Source: a virus. From it: a DNA stretch of 24,317 nucleotides. Position numbers and translations under genes: made by a program. Below are positions 17,644 through 24,317 of this stretch, one piece after another. The stretch lies in the IMG/VR virus record IMGVR_UViG_3300014720_000181, positions 1 through 24,317 of that record. One strand, written 5' to 3'. Below the pieces are notes generated by a model that saw only the letters and a program-made list of their open reading frames with translations, did not search any database and was not told where the DNA came from. The stretch's first letter is position 1. Each line of letters starts with the position of its first letter.

Positions 17644-19056
17644 ATGGCAAAAAGCCTGATGGAGAAACTCGCTCAAATGAGCGATGAAGAGAAGCAGGCT
17701 GTACTTGCGGGTGTTGACATGGATCAACTCGTGTGGGACTGGAAAGCCTGGGCCCGACCCGAGCAGCAACCACCGCCGGGAGATGACTGGTCAATCTGGC
17801 TGTATCTCGCCGGTCGCGGTGCGGGTAAGACACGAAGCGCCGCCGAGTGGATCCGCGAGAAAGCCAAAGACACATCAAAAGGAAAGTTGCGTTTCGCGTT
17901 GGTCGCAAGAACTGCGGCTGACGTTCGCGACGTCATTGTTGAAGGAGAATCGGGGATCATCAACGTGTCGCCGCCGAGCGAGCGTCCGCTCTATGAACCA
18001 TCAAAGCGACGACTCACTTGGCCGAACGGCAACACCGCGACATGCTTCACCGCCGACGAACCGGACGGACTTCGTGGTCCGCAATTCCACTACGCGTGGG
18101 CGGACGAAATCGCCGCGTGGCGACAGACACCTGACGCCGCTGGAATGACATCATGGGACAACCTCAGAGTTGGCTGCCGACTCGGGGCATCGCCTCAAAT
18201 TCTTGCGACAACCACACCGAAACGAGTTCCAGTTCTTTACGGTCTCATCGCGGAGTCTGATCGCACCGGTCGCGTCATCATCAGCCGCGGGTCGACAATG
18301 GACAACGCGGGCAATCTTTCAAGCACCTATCTCGAAGCGATTACTGGAGTGTATGAAGGTACTCGCTTGGCCGCTCAAGAACTTTACGGAGAAATGTTGT
18401 CTGATGTTGAAGGAGCGTTGTGGGTTCTTGATCTCATCGAGAGATCTCGGCAAAACACAATCCCTCACGCCGCGCCTCTTCGCATCATCGGGGTCGACCC
18501 GTCCGTCGCCGAGAATCCGAGAGACGAATGCGGTATCGTCGTCTGCGCGTCGACCGGCGAACGCGACCTGTACAAGCGTCACGCTTGGGTTCTTGAGGAC
18601 GCATCAATTCTTGGGTCGCCCGACATGTGGGCCAATGCGGTTGTCGCGATGGCGAGAAAGTGGGGATGTCCTGTTGTCGCTGAAGTGAACCAAGGCGGAG
18701 CGCTGGTGCGAAACGCGATTCAAACGATTGATCCTACGGTGAAAGTTCTAGAAGTTCACTCGAAGTACGGCAAAGCTCTTCGCGCTGAACCGATCACCCT
18801 CGCATACGAACAAAACAGGATTCATCATTTGAACTACCTGTCTGATCTTGAGTCTCAAATGTGTTCATGGGTTCCAGGAGAGGGCAGGTCCCCGGACAGA
18901 GTTGACGCACTCGTTCACGCGCTGACCGCTCTTTTGATCAAGCCGCCTGAAGGATTCCTTGGAGGACGGATCACCGCTAAGTCATTTGCGGGTCGCCGCC
19001 TGCCGTCATTCCGCGGGGGACAGAACAAAGGTTCACGCGTGTTTGGCCCGCGCTGA
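17644..19056 (+). CDS. terL: Terminase large subunit (packaging ATPase-nuclease)
   Basis: Drives DNA into the prohead and cuts concatemers. The 470-aa product has Walker A GRGAGKT (57-63), Walker B with DE (154-155) in FHYAWADEIAAW, the coupling motif ATTTPK (188-193), and nuclease-domain acids Asp285 (IIGVDPS), Glu347 (VVAEVNQGG) and Asp421 (SPDRVDALVHA). Normal length for the family. No Shine-Dalgarno precedes the ATG, which lies at +2 of a promoter, so the mRNA is probably leaderless. No gene with clear small-terminase signature precedes it. Confidence 0.95.
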   Translation: MAKSLMEKLAQMSDEEKQAVLAGVDMDQLVWDWKAWARPEQQPPPGDDWSIWLYLAGRGAGKTRSAAEWIREKAKDTSKGKLRFALVARTAADVRDVIVEGESGIINVSPPSERPLYEPSKRRLTWPNGNTATCFTADEPDGLRGPQFHYAWADEIAAWRQTPDAAGMTSWDNLRVGCRLGASPQILATTTPKRVPVLYGLIAESDRTGRVIISRGSTMDNAGNLSSTYLEAITGVYEGTRLAAQELYGEMLSDVEGALWVLDLIERSRQNTIPHAAPLRIIGVDPSVAENPRDECGIVVCASTGERDLYKRHAWVLEDASILGSPDMWANAVVAMARKWGCPVVAEVNQGGALVRNAIQTIDPTVKVLEVHSKYGKALRAEPITLAYEQNRIHHLNYLSDLESQMCSWVPGEGRSPDRVDALVHALTALLIKPPEGFLGGRITAKSFAGRRLPSFRGGQNKGSRVFGPR

Positions 19057-19088
19057 TACAGTTGAATAGGTGACAGAACGGAGTGAAC

Positions 19089-19565
19089 ATGTCTGACGAA
19101 ACAAAAGATCTGCCTGAAGAAAAAGTGGGCATACCTGCTGAAAAGATTGCCGACCCTGTTGAGAAGGTTGATCAACCTGCGGTGAGTGTAGCCACACCTG
19201 ATGAGAAGGTTGATCCGCCTAATGAGAAGGTTGATCCGCCTGTTGTGAAAGCGAAGTCGCGCCCGGTACGCAGAGCGGAACACGCGGTGTCAGGTGCTCT
19301 CAAAGATAATGTCATCCTCTCAAAGTGCGTGTTCAAGAACCAATGGCAACGAAAGTCACTTACGGTTCATCACGTCCAGCGTCGCCTCGGCGAACTTGGA
19401 TTCACATCTGGGTTGGATGACAGGGACGGTTGGTATGGAGAACTTACTCAGAGCGCTGTCGCATCATTCCAGAAAAAGATGGGAATTGTTGGCGACGGAA
19501 TGATGGATGCGGCCACCTTCAAAGCGCTGTTTGACGGGGATGAGAACGTAATAGTCAACGTGTAG
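19089..19565 (+). CDS. Peptidoglycan-binding-domain protein with N-terminal EKVDPP repeats, 158 aa
   Basis: ATG after ACGGAGTGAAC; a GTG two codons earlier is possible. Residues 10-53 are imperfect repeats of a Pro/Glu/Lys motif (EKVGIPA, EKIADPV, EKVDQPA, DEKVDPP, NEKVDPP), a flexible linker. Residues about 90-148 form a PG_binding_1 domain (VHHVQRRLGELGF ... DGWYGELTQSAVASFQKKMG). No catalytic domain is present, so it may anchor or target another enzyme or be a virion protein. It is followed by the gene-free repeat region. Confidence 0.82.
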   Translation: MSDETKDLPEEKVGIPAEKIADPVEKVDQPAVSVATPDEKVDPPNEKVDPPVVKAKSRPVRRAEHAVSGALKDNVILSKCVFKNQWQRKSLTVHHVQRRLGELGFTSGLDDRDGWYGELTQSAVASFQKKMGIVGDGMMDAATFKALFDGDENVIVNV

Positions 19566-19576
19566 TCAACCAGTAC

Positions 19577-19950
19577 TACGCGGTGCTACTTTCGCTTCGA
19601 TAGCGCACGCCTGTACTATGCGGTACTACTTTCGCTCAAATAGTGCTATTCTCCTCCAATAGTGCTATTCTCCTCCAATAGCGCACCCATTGTGCTACTT
19701 TCACTCTCGGAGTGCACGCTAGATCTATGCGGTACTACTCTGGGCTCTACACCGCTACGCACCACTACGCACCGCTACGCACCACTGCGCCTGCACTACT
19801 CGCACGCTCGTAGCGCACGCTAGATCCATGCGGTACTACTGGCGCGCGCGTAGTACACGCTAGATCCTATGCGGCACTACTCGCACGCGCGTAGCACTAC
19901 TTTCGTCAGGTAGTGCACGCCAGATGCTATGCGGTACTCACTCTGCGGCT
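19577..19950 (+). repeat. Imperfect repeats of TATGCGGTACTACT with hairpin arms
   Basis: Six copies of TATGCGGTACTACT or close variants (19577, 19617, 19726, 19827, 19868, 19928); four are preceded by CACGCTAGATC or a near variant. Between copies, arms such as GTACTA...TAGTAC (19833-19856) and GCACTAC...GTAGTGC (19894-19916) can form hairpins. Spacing is irregular (41-109 bp). No gene is supported here. Confidence 0.75.
19639..19680 (+). repeat. Perfect 19-bp tandem duplication
   Basis: AATAGTGCTATTCTCCTCC occurs at 19639-19657 and 19658-19676, then a third partial AATAGCGC. Each starts with the dyad AATAG-TG-CTATT. Confidence 0.85.
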
Positions 19951-20250
19951 TCGTCACTACGCGCCACTACCCACGGCCACACGCAACCACGCAACACTAC
20001 GCAACACTACGCACCACTACACGTCACTACGCAACACTACGCACCACTACCCATCGCTACACGCCACTACGCATCGCTACACGCCACTACACGCCACTAC
20101 GCACCACTACACAACGCCACGCACCACTACACGCCACTACACGCCACTACACACGACTATTCTCCACTACACGCCACTATTCTCCACTACACATCACTAC
20201 ACGCCACTACGCACGACTACTCACGACTATTCTCCACTACACACCACTTC
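19951..20250 (+). repeat. Thirty tandem 10-bp units (consensus ACGCCACTAC)
   Basis: From 19951 to 20250 nearly every successive 10-bp block fits NNNNCACTAC or a one- or two-base variant (GCAACACTAC, ACGCCACTAC, TCTCCACTAC, GCACGACTAC) in constant phase. The strand is C/A-rich and G-poor. The period is close to one DNA turn. Because 10 is not a multiple of 3 and stop codons are absent from the units, long meaningless frames run through it. Confidence 0.85.
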
Positions 20251-20433
20251 TGATCTCCACGCACGCTCGACGCACGCACGCACACTCACACGCACACTCA
20301 CTCACACATCACATACAACTCAACACACACACTCACTCACACGCTCAACACACACTCACTCACTCACACTCACTCACGCACGCAACGCACGCTCACTCAC
20401 ACGCTCACTCACACATCACACACTCACTCTCAC
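20251..20433 (+). repeat. CACTCA/CACACA low-complexity tract
   Basis: About 180 bp of CACTCA, CACACA and CGCACG words with almost no G except in CG steps, strongly strand-asymmetric. Continues the C/A bias of the decamer array. Confidence 0.8.
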
Positions 20434-20436
20434 TCG

Positions 20437-20480
20437 AAAAAACTTTCAAAACGCGTGAGAAAAAAAGTTCAAAAAAAGTT
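20437..20480 (+). other. Phased A-tracts (predicted intrinsic bend)
   Basis: A-runs at 20437-20442, 20448-20451, 20460-20466 and 20471-20477 are spaced 11, 12 and 11 bp apart; the last two are in the repeated word AAAAAAAGTT. A-tracts phased with the helix are known to curve DNA. Confidence 0.6.
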
Positions 20481-20569
20481 TGGAAACACTCCGAGTGCGG
20501 CCGCAGATATACGACCTCGTTCTTGCAGGTCAAGTTCAGTTATCATAATGTACTATTCTTTGTCTCTGT

Positions 20570-20603
20570 ACAATACCGTTTTGGCCTCCCGAACAATACC
20601 GTT
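20570..20603 (+). repeat. Direct repeat ACAATACCGTT (2 copies, 23 bp apart)
   Basis: ACAATACCGTT at 20570-20580 and 20593-20603, both followed by two bases and GGC. They lie about 100 bp before the dual-HTH gene and could be its operator or a packaging-site element. The rest of 20481-20692 shows no convincing gene or promoter. Confidence 0.55.
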
Positions 20604-20702
20604 CCGGCGTTTCCGCAGATCGCGCGTAGAGCTCCAACGCTAAGGTACAAATGTACTCAAATGTTCAGGCGTCCCTATGAGTGCATGATACTATGAAGAC
20701 AC

Positions 20703-21281
20703 ATGCAAAGAGACAGGCGCCCAGCAAGGAGAGCAAGGCTTCCAAGAAGTGAGGTTCTTTTGTTGCGTAGCCTGTCGCGTGCCGATGTTCGCGCCCGCGC
20801 CCGAGATCTGTACCGTGTGGGCTGGTCGCTATCGAGCATCGCCGAGGCGTTTGATCCGCCCAAGGCCCGCACCTCTGTCCGCTCTTGGCTCACCACATCT
20901 CACCCCTCTCTTGAACATCCTCTTCCGTCTCCCGCCTCTTCCGCTTCCGATTCTTCGTCTTCATCTTCAACAATAGATACGGCTGAAAGTTTGACCTCGA
21001 CCTCGCAGCCTCCAGCTCCCGCCCGCGTTCCGCGCGACTACCGACAGGTCGACTCGGCGGCGTCCGTCATCTCATCGAGCGAAAGATCTCGCGTCGCCGA
21101 GCTCGCGCCGCTGGCCCGCCGCTACCGCGCAGGAACTCCGCGGCTTGGCCCGCTCGGCGTCGCGAACGACGAGCTCACCGCGCTTGCTCGAGAGCTCTAC
21201 GACCGAGGAGCTCCTGTAAGAGAGCTCGCCGAGGCGGCAGGAGTGACGTACCGCGCGATGGCCCGGAGACTTGGCCGATGA
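20703..21281 (+). CDS. Dual helix-turn-helix DNA-binding protein, 192 aa (candidate small terminase)
   Basis: Two similar HTH units: residues about 27-62 (ADVRARARDLYRVGWSLSSI, then AEAF...VRSWL) and about 155-192 (LTALARELYDRGAPVRELAE, then AGVTYRAMARRLGR), joined by a Ser/Pro-rich linker. A basic N-terminus precedes. The start is uncertain: ATG 20703 has no good ribosome-binding site, and TTG codons at 20760/20763 follow a GAGG. Position between terminase and portal, next to a repeat array, fits a small-terminase or packaging-site-binding role, but this is inference. ATGA overlap with the next gene. Confidence 0.7.
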   Translation: MQRDRRPARRARLPRSEVLLLRSLSRADVRARARDLYRVGWSLSSIAEAFDPPKARTSVRSWLTTSHPSLEHPLPSPASSASDSSSSSSTIDTAESLTSTSQPPAPARVPRDYRQVDSAASVISSSERSRVAELAPLARRYRAGTPRLGPLGVANDELTALARELYDRGAPVRELAEAAGVTYRAMARRLGR

Positions 21282-21631
21282 GCGCGAGCACTCCGAGGCA
21301 GGCTCGAGTTCTTCTTGACATGTTTCCCGCGGTTGTGACGGTCACGGCGGAAGGCGCCGAGCCGCGAACCATCTCAAGAACTAGGGTCGTTGTCACCGAG
21401 GACGCCGTCTTCGTCGCCGCAGACGCGCCCGCCGGCCCGATGCTGATCTTTCGAGAGAGGCACGCGACGGTCACGGTCGGAGCAAGAAAAGAAAAAGATC
21501 CTTCAAGTGTCACGACGGCGTCTGGTAAAGTTCTTGCCATCTCGAAGGACGACAACTGCGGCTGCGGTTCTCGGCTGCGGTCTTGGAGTCCCTACAACAC
21601 CGTCTATTCGAGCAACGACCCGGTGGAGTAG
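21278..21631 (+). CDS. Hypothetical head-module protein, 117 aa
   Basis: ATGA overlap sets the start. Beta-rich (VVTVTAEGAEP; RTRVVVTEDAVFVAAD), ending in a Cys-Gly-Cys-Gly motif (DDNCGCGSRLRSWSPYNTV). Position before the portal suggests a structural or assembly role; not recognised. Confidence 0.72.
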   Translation: MSASTPRQARVLLDMFPAVVTVTAEGAEPRTISRTRVVVTEDAVFVAADAPAGPMLIFRERHATVTVGARKEKDPSSVTTASGKVLAISKDDNCGCGSRLRSWSPYNTVYSSNDPVE

Positions 21632-21922
21632 ATGACAGCATCAGACCTTCTTATCTTCGTGATGATCAGCTTGGCCACGGCTCGGCTGACCCGCTTGATC
21701 ACAACCGACCAGATCCTGTCGCCCCTCCGCGACAGGGTCTGGAAGAAACATCCGCCGGAGTCGTCGAAGATCGGCTACTTGCTTACCTGCGACTGGTGCA
21801 CCAGCATATGGGTGTCATCAGCACTTGTTCTTATGAGTATTATTAGTACAACACTTGTTGTCGCTGTCGCGTCGATTCTTGCCGCGTCATTGATCGCAAG
21901 TGTCATAACCGCACGACTTTGA
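21632..21922 (+). CDS. DUF1360-like membrane protein, 96 aa
   Basis: ATG abuts the previous TAG. First span with ATARLTRLITTDQI, then a loop ending LTCDWCTSIW and a hydrophobic C-terminal half (SSALVLMSIISTTLVVAVAS): the layout of DUF1360, found in actinobacteria and their phages near head genes. Two Cys may bind metal. Function unknown. Confidence 0.75.
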   Translation: MTASDLLIFVMISLATARLTRLITTDQILSPLRDRVWKKHPPESSKIGYLLTCDWCTSIWVSSALVLMSIISTTLVVAVASILAASLIASVITARL

Positions 21923-21995
21923 TCTTTTGCAAAGATTGCAGATGATCATAAGACCGTTCCGTTATAACCAGACAGACAACGACTAAGGAGCACAT

Positions 21996-23708
21996 GTGGG
22001 TGTCTTTCGCCGCGAAGAGTCAATCAAGCCGCGGTCAAACGCTCTAGAGCTGACCTCGTACGGCCAGCAAGCCAGATCAGCTGCATTCAACACGCCTCGT
22101 CCGCTGACCGCCGCGGCAACGCAGCTCAGGATCGGAGACCGCGGAGAAGCAGATCGCTTCAAAAGCCGCCGCACTGCTGGCTCAAGCGCTTGGCAGTCAG
22201 AAGCCTGGGAATACTACGACGCCATCGGCGAGATCAAGTATGCTTTCAATCTAGTCGCGTCTGTCGTCTCACGAATTCGTCTTTACGCCGCTGTTGTTCA
22301 CAACCCGGCCGAGTCTCCAATTCCAGTAAGATCGTCTGACAGAGTTGACCAGCGTCTTGGCGCCGCCGCAGAACGCGCTCTTGCGCGGCTTGACTCGGCG
22401 TACGGCGGTCAAGCGGGACTTCTCAAGGACGCTGCACTGAACTTGGCAGTCTCTGGCGAATGCTATCTCGTCCAGATGCCAGCGCGAATTGGACACAACA
22501 TCCCAGAGTCGTGGGACATTCGCTCAGTTGACGAGCTCATGATGGACAGCAAGGGCAACTACACTGTCGCGTCACGTCGCGAGCTTGCTACAGCTGGAAA
22601 TGCTAGTCGTTCTGGTGGCTCAAACAACGGACTGGTAAAGCTCGGCGGATCGGCGTTTGTCGGTCGCATCTGGAGATCGCATCCTCGCTACAGCGACGAA
22701 GCAGACTCGTCGTTGCGCGGTCTGCTTGACATGTGCGCCGAGTTGTTACTTCTCAATCGCACGTTCCGTGCGACGGCGCGTTCTCGTTTGAACGCTGGTG
22801 CTCTCTATCTACCAGACGGTTTGAGCGTAGCAGCTAATCCAGACCCGGACTATCCATTCGACTCAACGGACATGGACCCTGCTCAGACTCCAGAGGAGTC
22901 GGCAGACGAATTCGAAGATCAGCTTATAGACGCGATGACAACGCCGATCAAGGACGAAGACAGCGCGTCTGCTGTCGTGCCTTTGATTATTCGCGGTCCT
23001 GCTGAGCTCGGCGACAAGATCAAGCAGTTCAAGTTCGAGCGGTCGTTTGACCCGGCGCTCGCGCAACGCGCCGACCGCGTGCTCGAGCGAATCTTGCAAG
23101 GCCTTGATGTCCCGAAGGACGTCGTCACCGGCCTCGCGAACGTCAAGTACTCAAACGCGCTTCAAATCGACGAGTCGCTATACAAGGCGCACATCGAGCC
23201 GTTGATGCTGCTCATCGCCGACGCGTTGACCGTCGTGTATTTCCGTCCGTACTTGATCGCTAACGGCTTTGACGAAACAGATGTTCATAACCTCTGCATT
23301 TGGTACGACCCGAGCCAGGTAGCCACACGCAACGACCGCGCGCAAGATGCAGACGCAGGCTACGATCGCATGGCTATTTCCGCTAGCACATGGCGCAGAA
23401 CGCACGGTTTTAGCGACTCAGACGCACCGAATTCTACAGAGATGGCGCTGCGCATGTTGTTTGAAAAGGGTGCGATCACGCCAGAACTCACAGAAGCTTT
23501 GCTTGGCGCAGTTGCGCCTGACGTGATGCAGGCGATGCGCGCAGCCTCTCAAGCTGCCAATCCAGCGCCGATTCCAACAGAAGTTCAACAAATTCTTGAA
23601 GGCGGCGACTCGCCTGCTGCAGAAGCTGCTCCTACTCCGACACCGTTGGCAGAAGACCAGACGCCGCCGTCTCCACCAAGCTTACTTGAAGACACTAAGA
23701 GTAGTTGA
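21996..23708 (+). CDS. Portal protein, 570 aa, GTG start
   Basis: Forms the dodecameric ring at the head vertex through which DNA enters. GTG 21996 follows TAAGGAGCACAT; the overlapping ATG 21994 is in another frame that stops after 17 codons. The length, the N-terminal WEYYDAIGEIKYAFNLVASV segment, the stem/wing-like region (VLERILQGLDVPKDVVTGLA, NVKYSNALQIDESLYKAHIE) and Pro-rich acidic tail match actinophage portals. Position after the terminase agrees. Confidence 0.9.
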   Translation: MGVFRREESIKPRSNALELTSYGQQARSAAFNTPRPLTAAATQLRIGDRGEADRFKSRRTAGSSAWQSEAWEYYDAIGEIKYAFNLVASVVSRIRLYAAVVHNPAESPIPVRSSDRVDQRLGAAAERALARLDSAYGGQAGLLKDAALNLAVSGECYLVQMPARIGHNIPESWDIRSVDELMMDSKGNYTVASRRELATAGNASRSGGSNNGLVKLGGSAFVGRIWRSHPRYSDEADSSLRGLLDMCAELLLLNRTFRATARSRLNAGALYLPDGLSVAANPDPDYPFDSTDMDPAQTPEESADEFEDQLIDAMTTPIKDEDSASAVVPLIIRGPAELGDKIKQFKFERSFDPALAQRADRVLERILQGLDVPKDVVTGLANVKYSNALQIDESLYKAHIEPLMLLIADALTVVYFRPYLIANGFDETDVHNLCIWYDPSQVATRNDRAQDADAGYDRMAISASTWRRTHGFSDSDAPNSTEMALRMLFEKGAITPELTEALLGAVAPDVMQAMRAASQAANPAPIPTEVQQILEGGDSPAAEAAPTPTPLAEDQTPPSPPSLLEDTKSS

Positions 23709-23711
23709 TCG

Positions 23712-24317
23712 ATGCCGACACTCGAACTTTCAATACCTAACGCGAATTGGCGCGCTGTAAAGGCGCGTGCGCAGCGTCGCGATCGCAGAGGGCGCTTCGC
23801 CGAGATGGGAGGCTTGTTTTCGTTTGACTTCAACCTACCTGACGGACGCACGAAAAAAGTTACAGGAACAGTCGTTAGGTTTTCTGGAACTCAAGACGTC
23901 GATGTCGAGATAAAGGGCGACCCAGACATTCCGGACGGGATATACACGACCCCGTCAAAGAGCGGCGAAAACGTCAAGGCGGTCATCGACCTCGACAAGC
24001 CGCCAGCACCAGAGCCAGCGCCAAAGGCAAGTGACGACGACAACTGGTGGGAACTTCCATCAGACAAGTCGTCGAAAGAAAAAGCGCCAGATGCTGAGCC
24101 AGAGACGCCTGCCGCAGAAAAGTCCGGGTACGACCGCGAAGGAGCGATGAAACCACTCGAACAGTATGGTGCGACAAGCGACATCGGCCTGGATGACGAG
24201 CTCATCGGCGCTGTTCTTGAGAAGGTTGACCTCAATGATCCTGCGCTAAGCCTGACAAGAATCGCTGATGACGGCACAGTTGTAGCCACCAGCTACGACA
24301 AGTTTGACCAAAAAGCA
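23712..24317 (+). CDS. Probable capsid-maturation/MuF-region protein, N-terminal part (3' partial)
   Basis: ATG 23712, three bases after the portal stop; the frame is open to the window end (202 codons). The N-terminus (RAVKARAQRRDRRGRFAEMG) has the RxxRGRFxEMG signature found at the start of phage proteins that follow the portal, often fused to MuF or protease domains. Then a beta-rich domain and a long acidic Pro/Glu/Lys-rich linker. The catalytic part, if any, lies beyond the window. No good ribosome-binding site; likely coupled to the portal. Confidence 0.7.
   Translation, partial: MPTLELSIPNANWRAVKARAQRRDRRGRFAEMGGLFSFDFNLPDGRTKKVTGTVVRFSGTQDVDVEIKGDPDIPDGIYTTPSKSGENVKAVIDLDKPPAPEPAPKASDDDNWWELPSDKSSKEKAPDAEPETPAAEKSGYDREGAMKPLEQYGATSDIGLDDELIGAVLEKVDLNDPALSLTRIADDGTVVATSYDKFDQKA

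Noticed and set aside
19577-20250. CRISPR array
   Set aside because: Repeats are degenerate, 10-30 bp with irregular or no spacers, and no cas genes are nearby.
19913-20696. Long + strand frames through the repeat region (181, 109 and 255 codons)
   Set aside because: They overlap in different frames, arise because the 10-bp units contain no stops, encode only His/Thr/Tyr/Pro-type periodic sequence, and lack ribosome-binding sites.
20693-20752. 19-codon Lys-rich frame before the dual-HTH gene
   Set aside because: Too short and without a ribosome-binding site; could be a leader peptide but nothing supports it.

Overview
This window is part of a large tailed phage (or prophage) genome, almost certainly of an actinobacterial host. 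The evidence is a WhiB-family regulator (a family confined to actinobacteria and their phages), many GTG/TTG starts and 4-bp stop/start overlaps, leaderless genes, dense one-strand packing of very small genes, and a packaging/head module. All supported genes are on the + strand. No tRNA, CRISPR array, integrase or insertion sequence was seen. Host genus and phage cluster cannot be fixed from the sequence.

Region 1 (1-1920) opens inside a CobT-like VWA-domain gene, followed by two small genes, one a zinc ribbon. Region 2 (about 1937-17300) is an accessory/early region of some 45 small genes. It is organised by 21 near-identical copies of a compact promoter: AAACTAAAG, five variable bases, then TATAAT. 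Each copy starts a cassette of one to several translationally coupled genes. Most copies are fused to the stop codon of the gene before. Where they are not, a GC-rich hairpin usually lies between. Leaders downstream share a CAAC...CGAAAGGACAA ribosome-binding pattern, and a few genes start exactly at the predicted +1 (leaderless). Recognisable products are a UDP-glucose pyrophosphorylase (GalU), two paralogous WGR-like proteins, an HslV/proteasome-type Ntn hydrolase with a basic tail, a WhiB protein, several zinc-binding small proteins, HTH proteins, small membrane proteins, and a secreted or anchored lytic transglycosylase.

Region 3 (17389-24317) is the packaging and head module: a LysM membrane protein, terminase large subunit, peptidoglycan-binding-domain protein, a 1.1-kb gene-free repeat region, a dual-HTH protein, a small conserved protein, a DUF1360-like membrane protein, the portal, and the start of a probable head-maturation/MuF-region protein. 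The modular promoter is absent here; the terminase has its own sigma70-like leaderless promoter.

The most unusual features are the promoter-cassette architecture, the phage proteasome-like protease next to WhiB, and the gene-free region at 19566-20692. That region combines hairpin repeats, thirty 10-bp tandem units, a G-poor CACTCA tract and phased A-tracts. It could be a packaging or replication site, perhaps recognised by the adjacent dual-HTH protein, which may be the missing small terminase.
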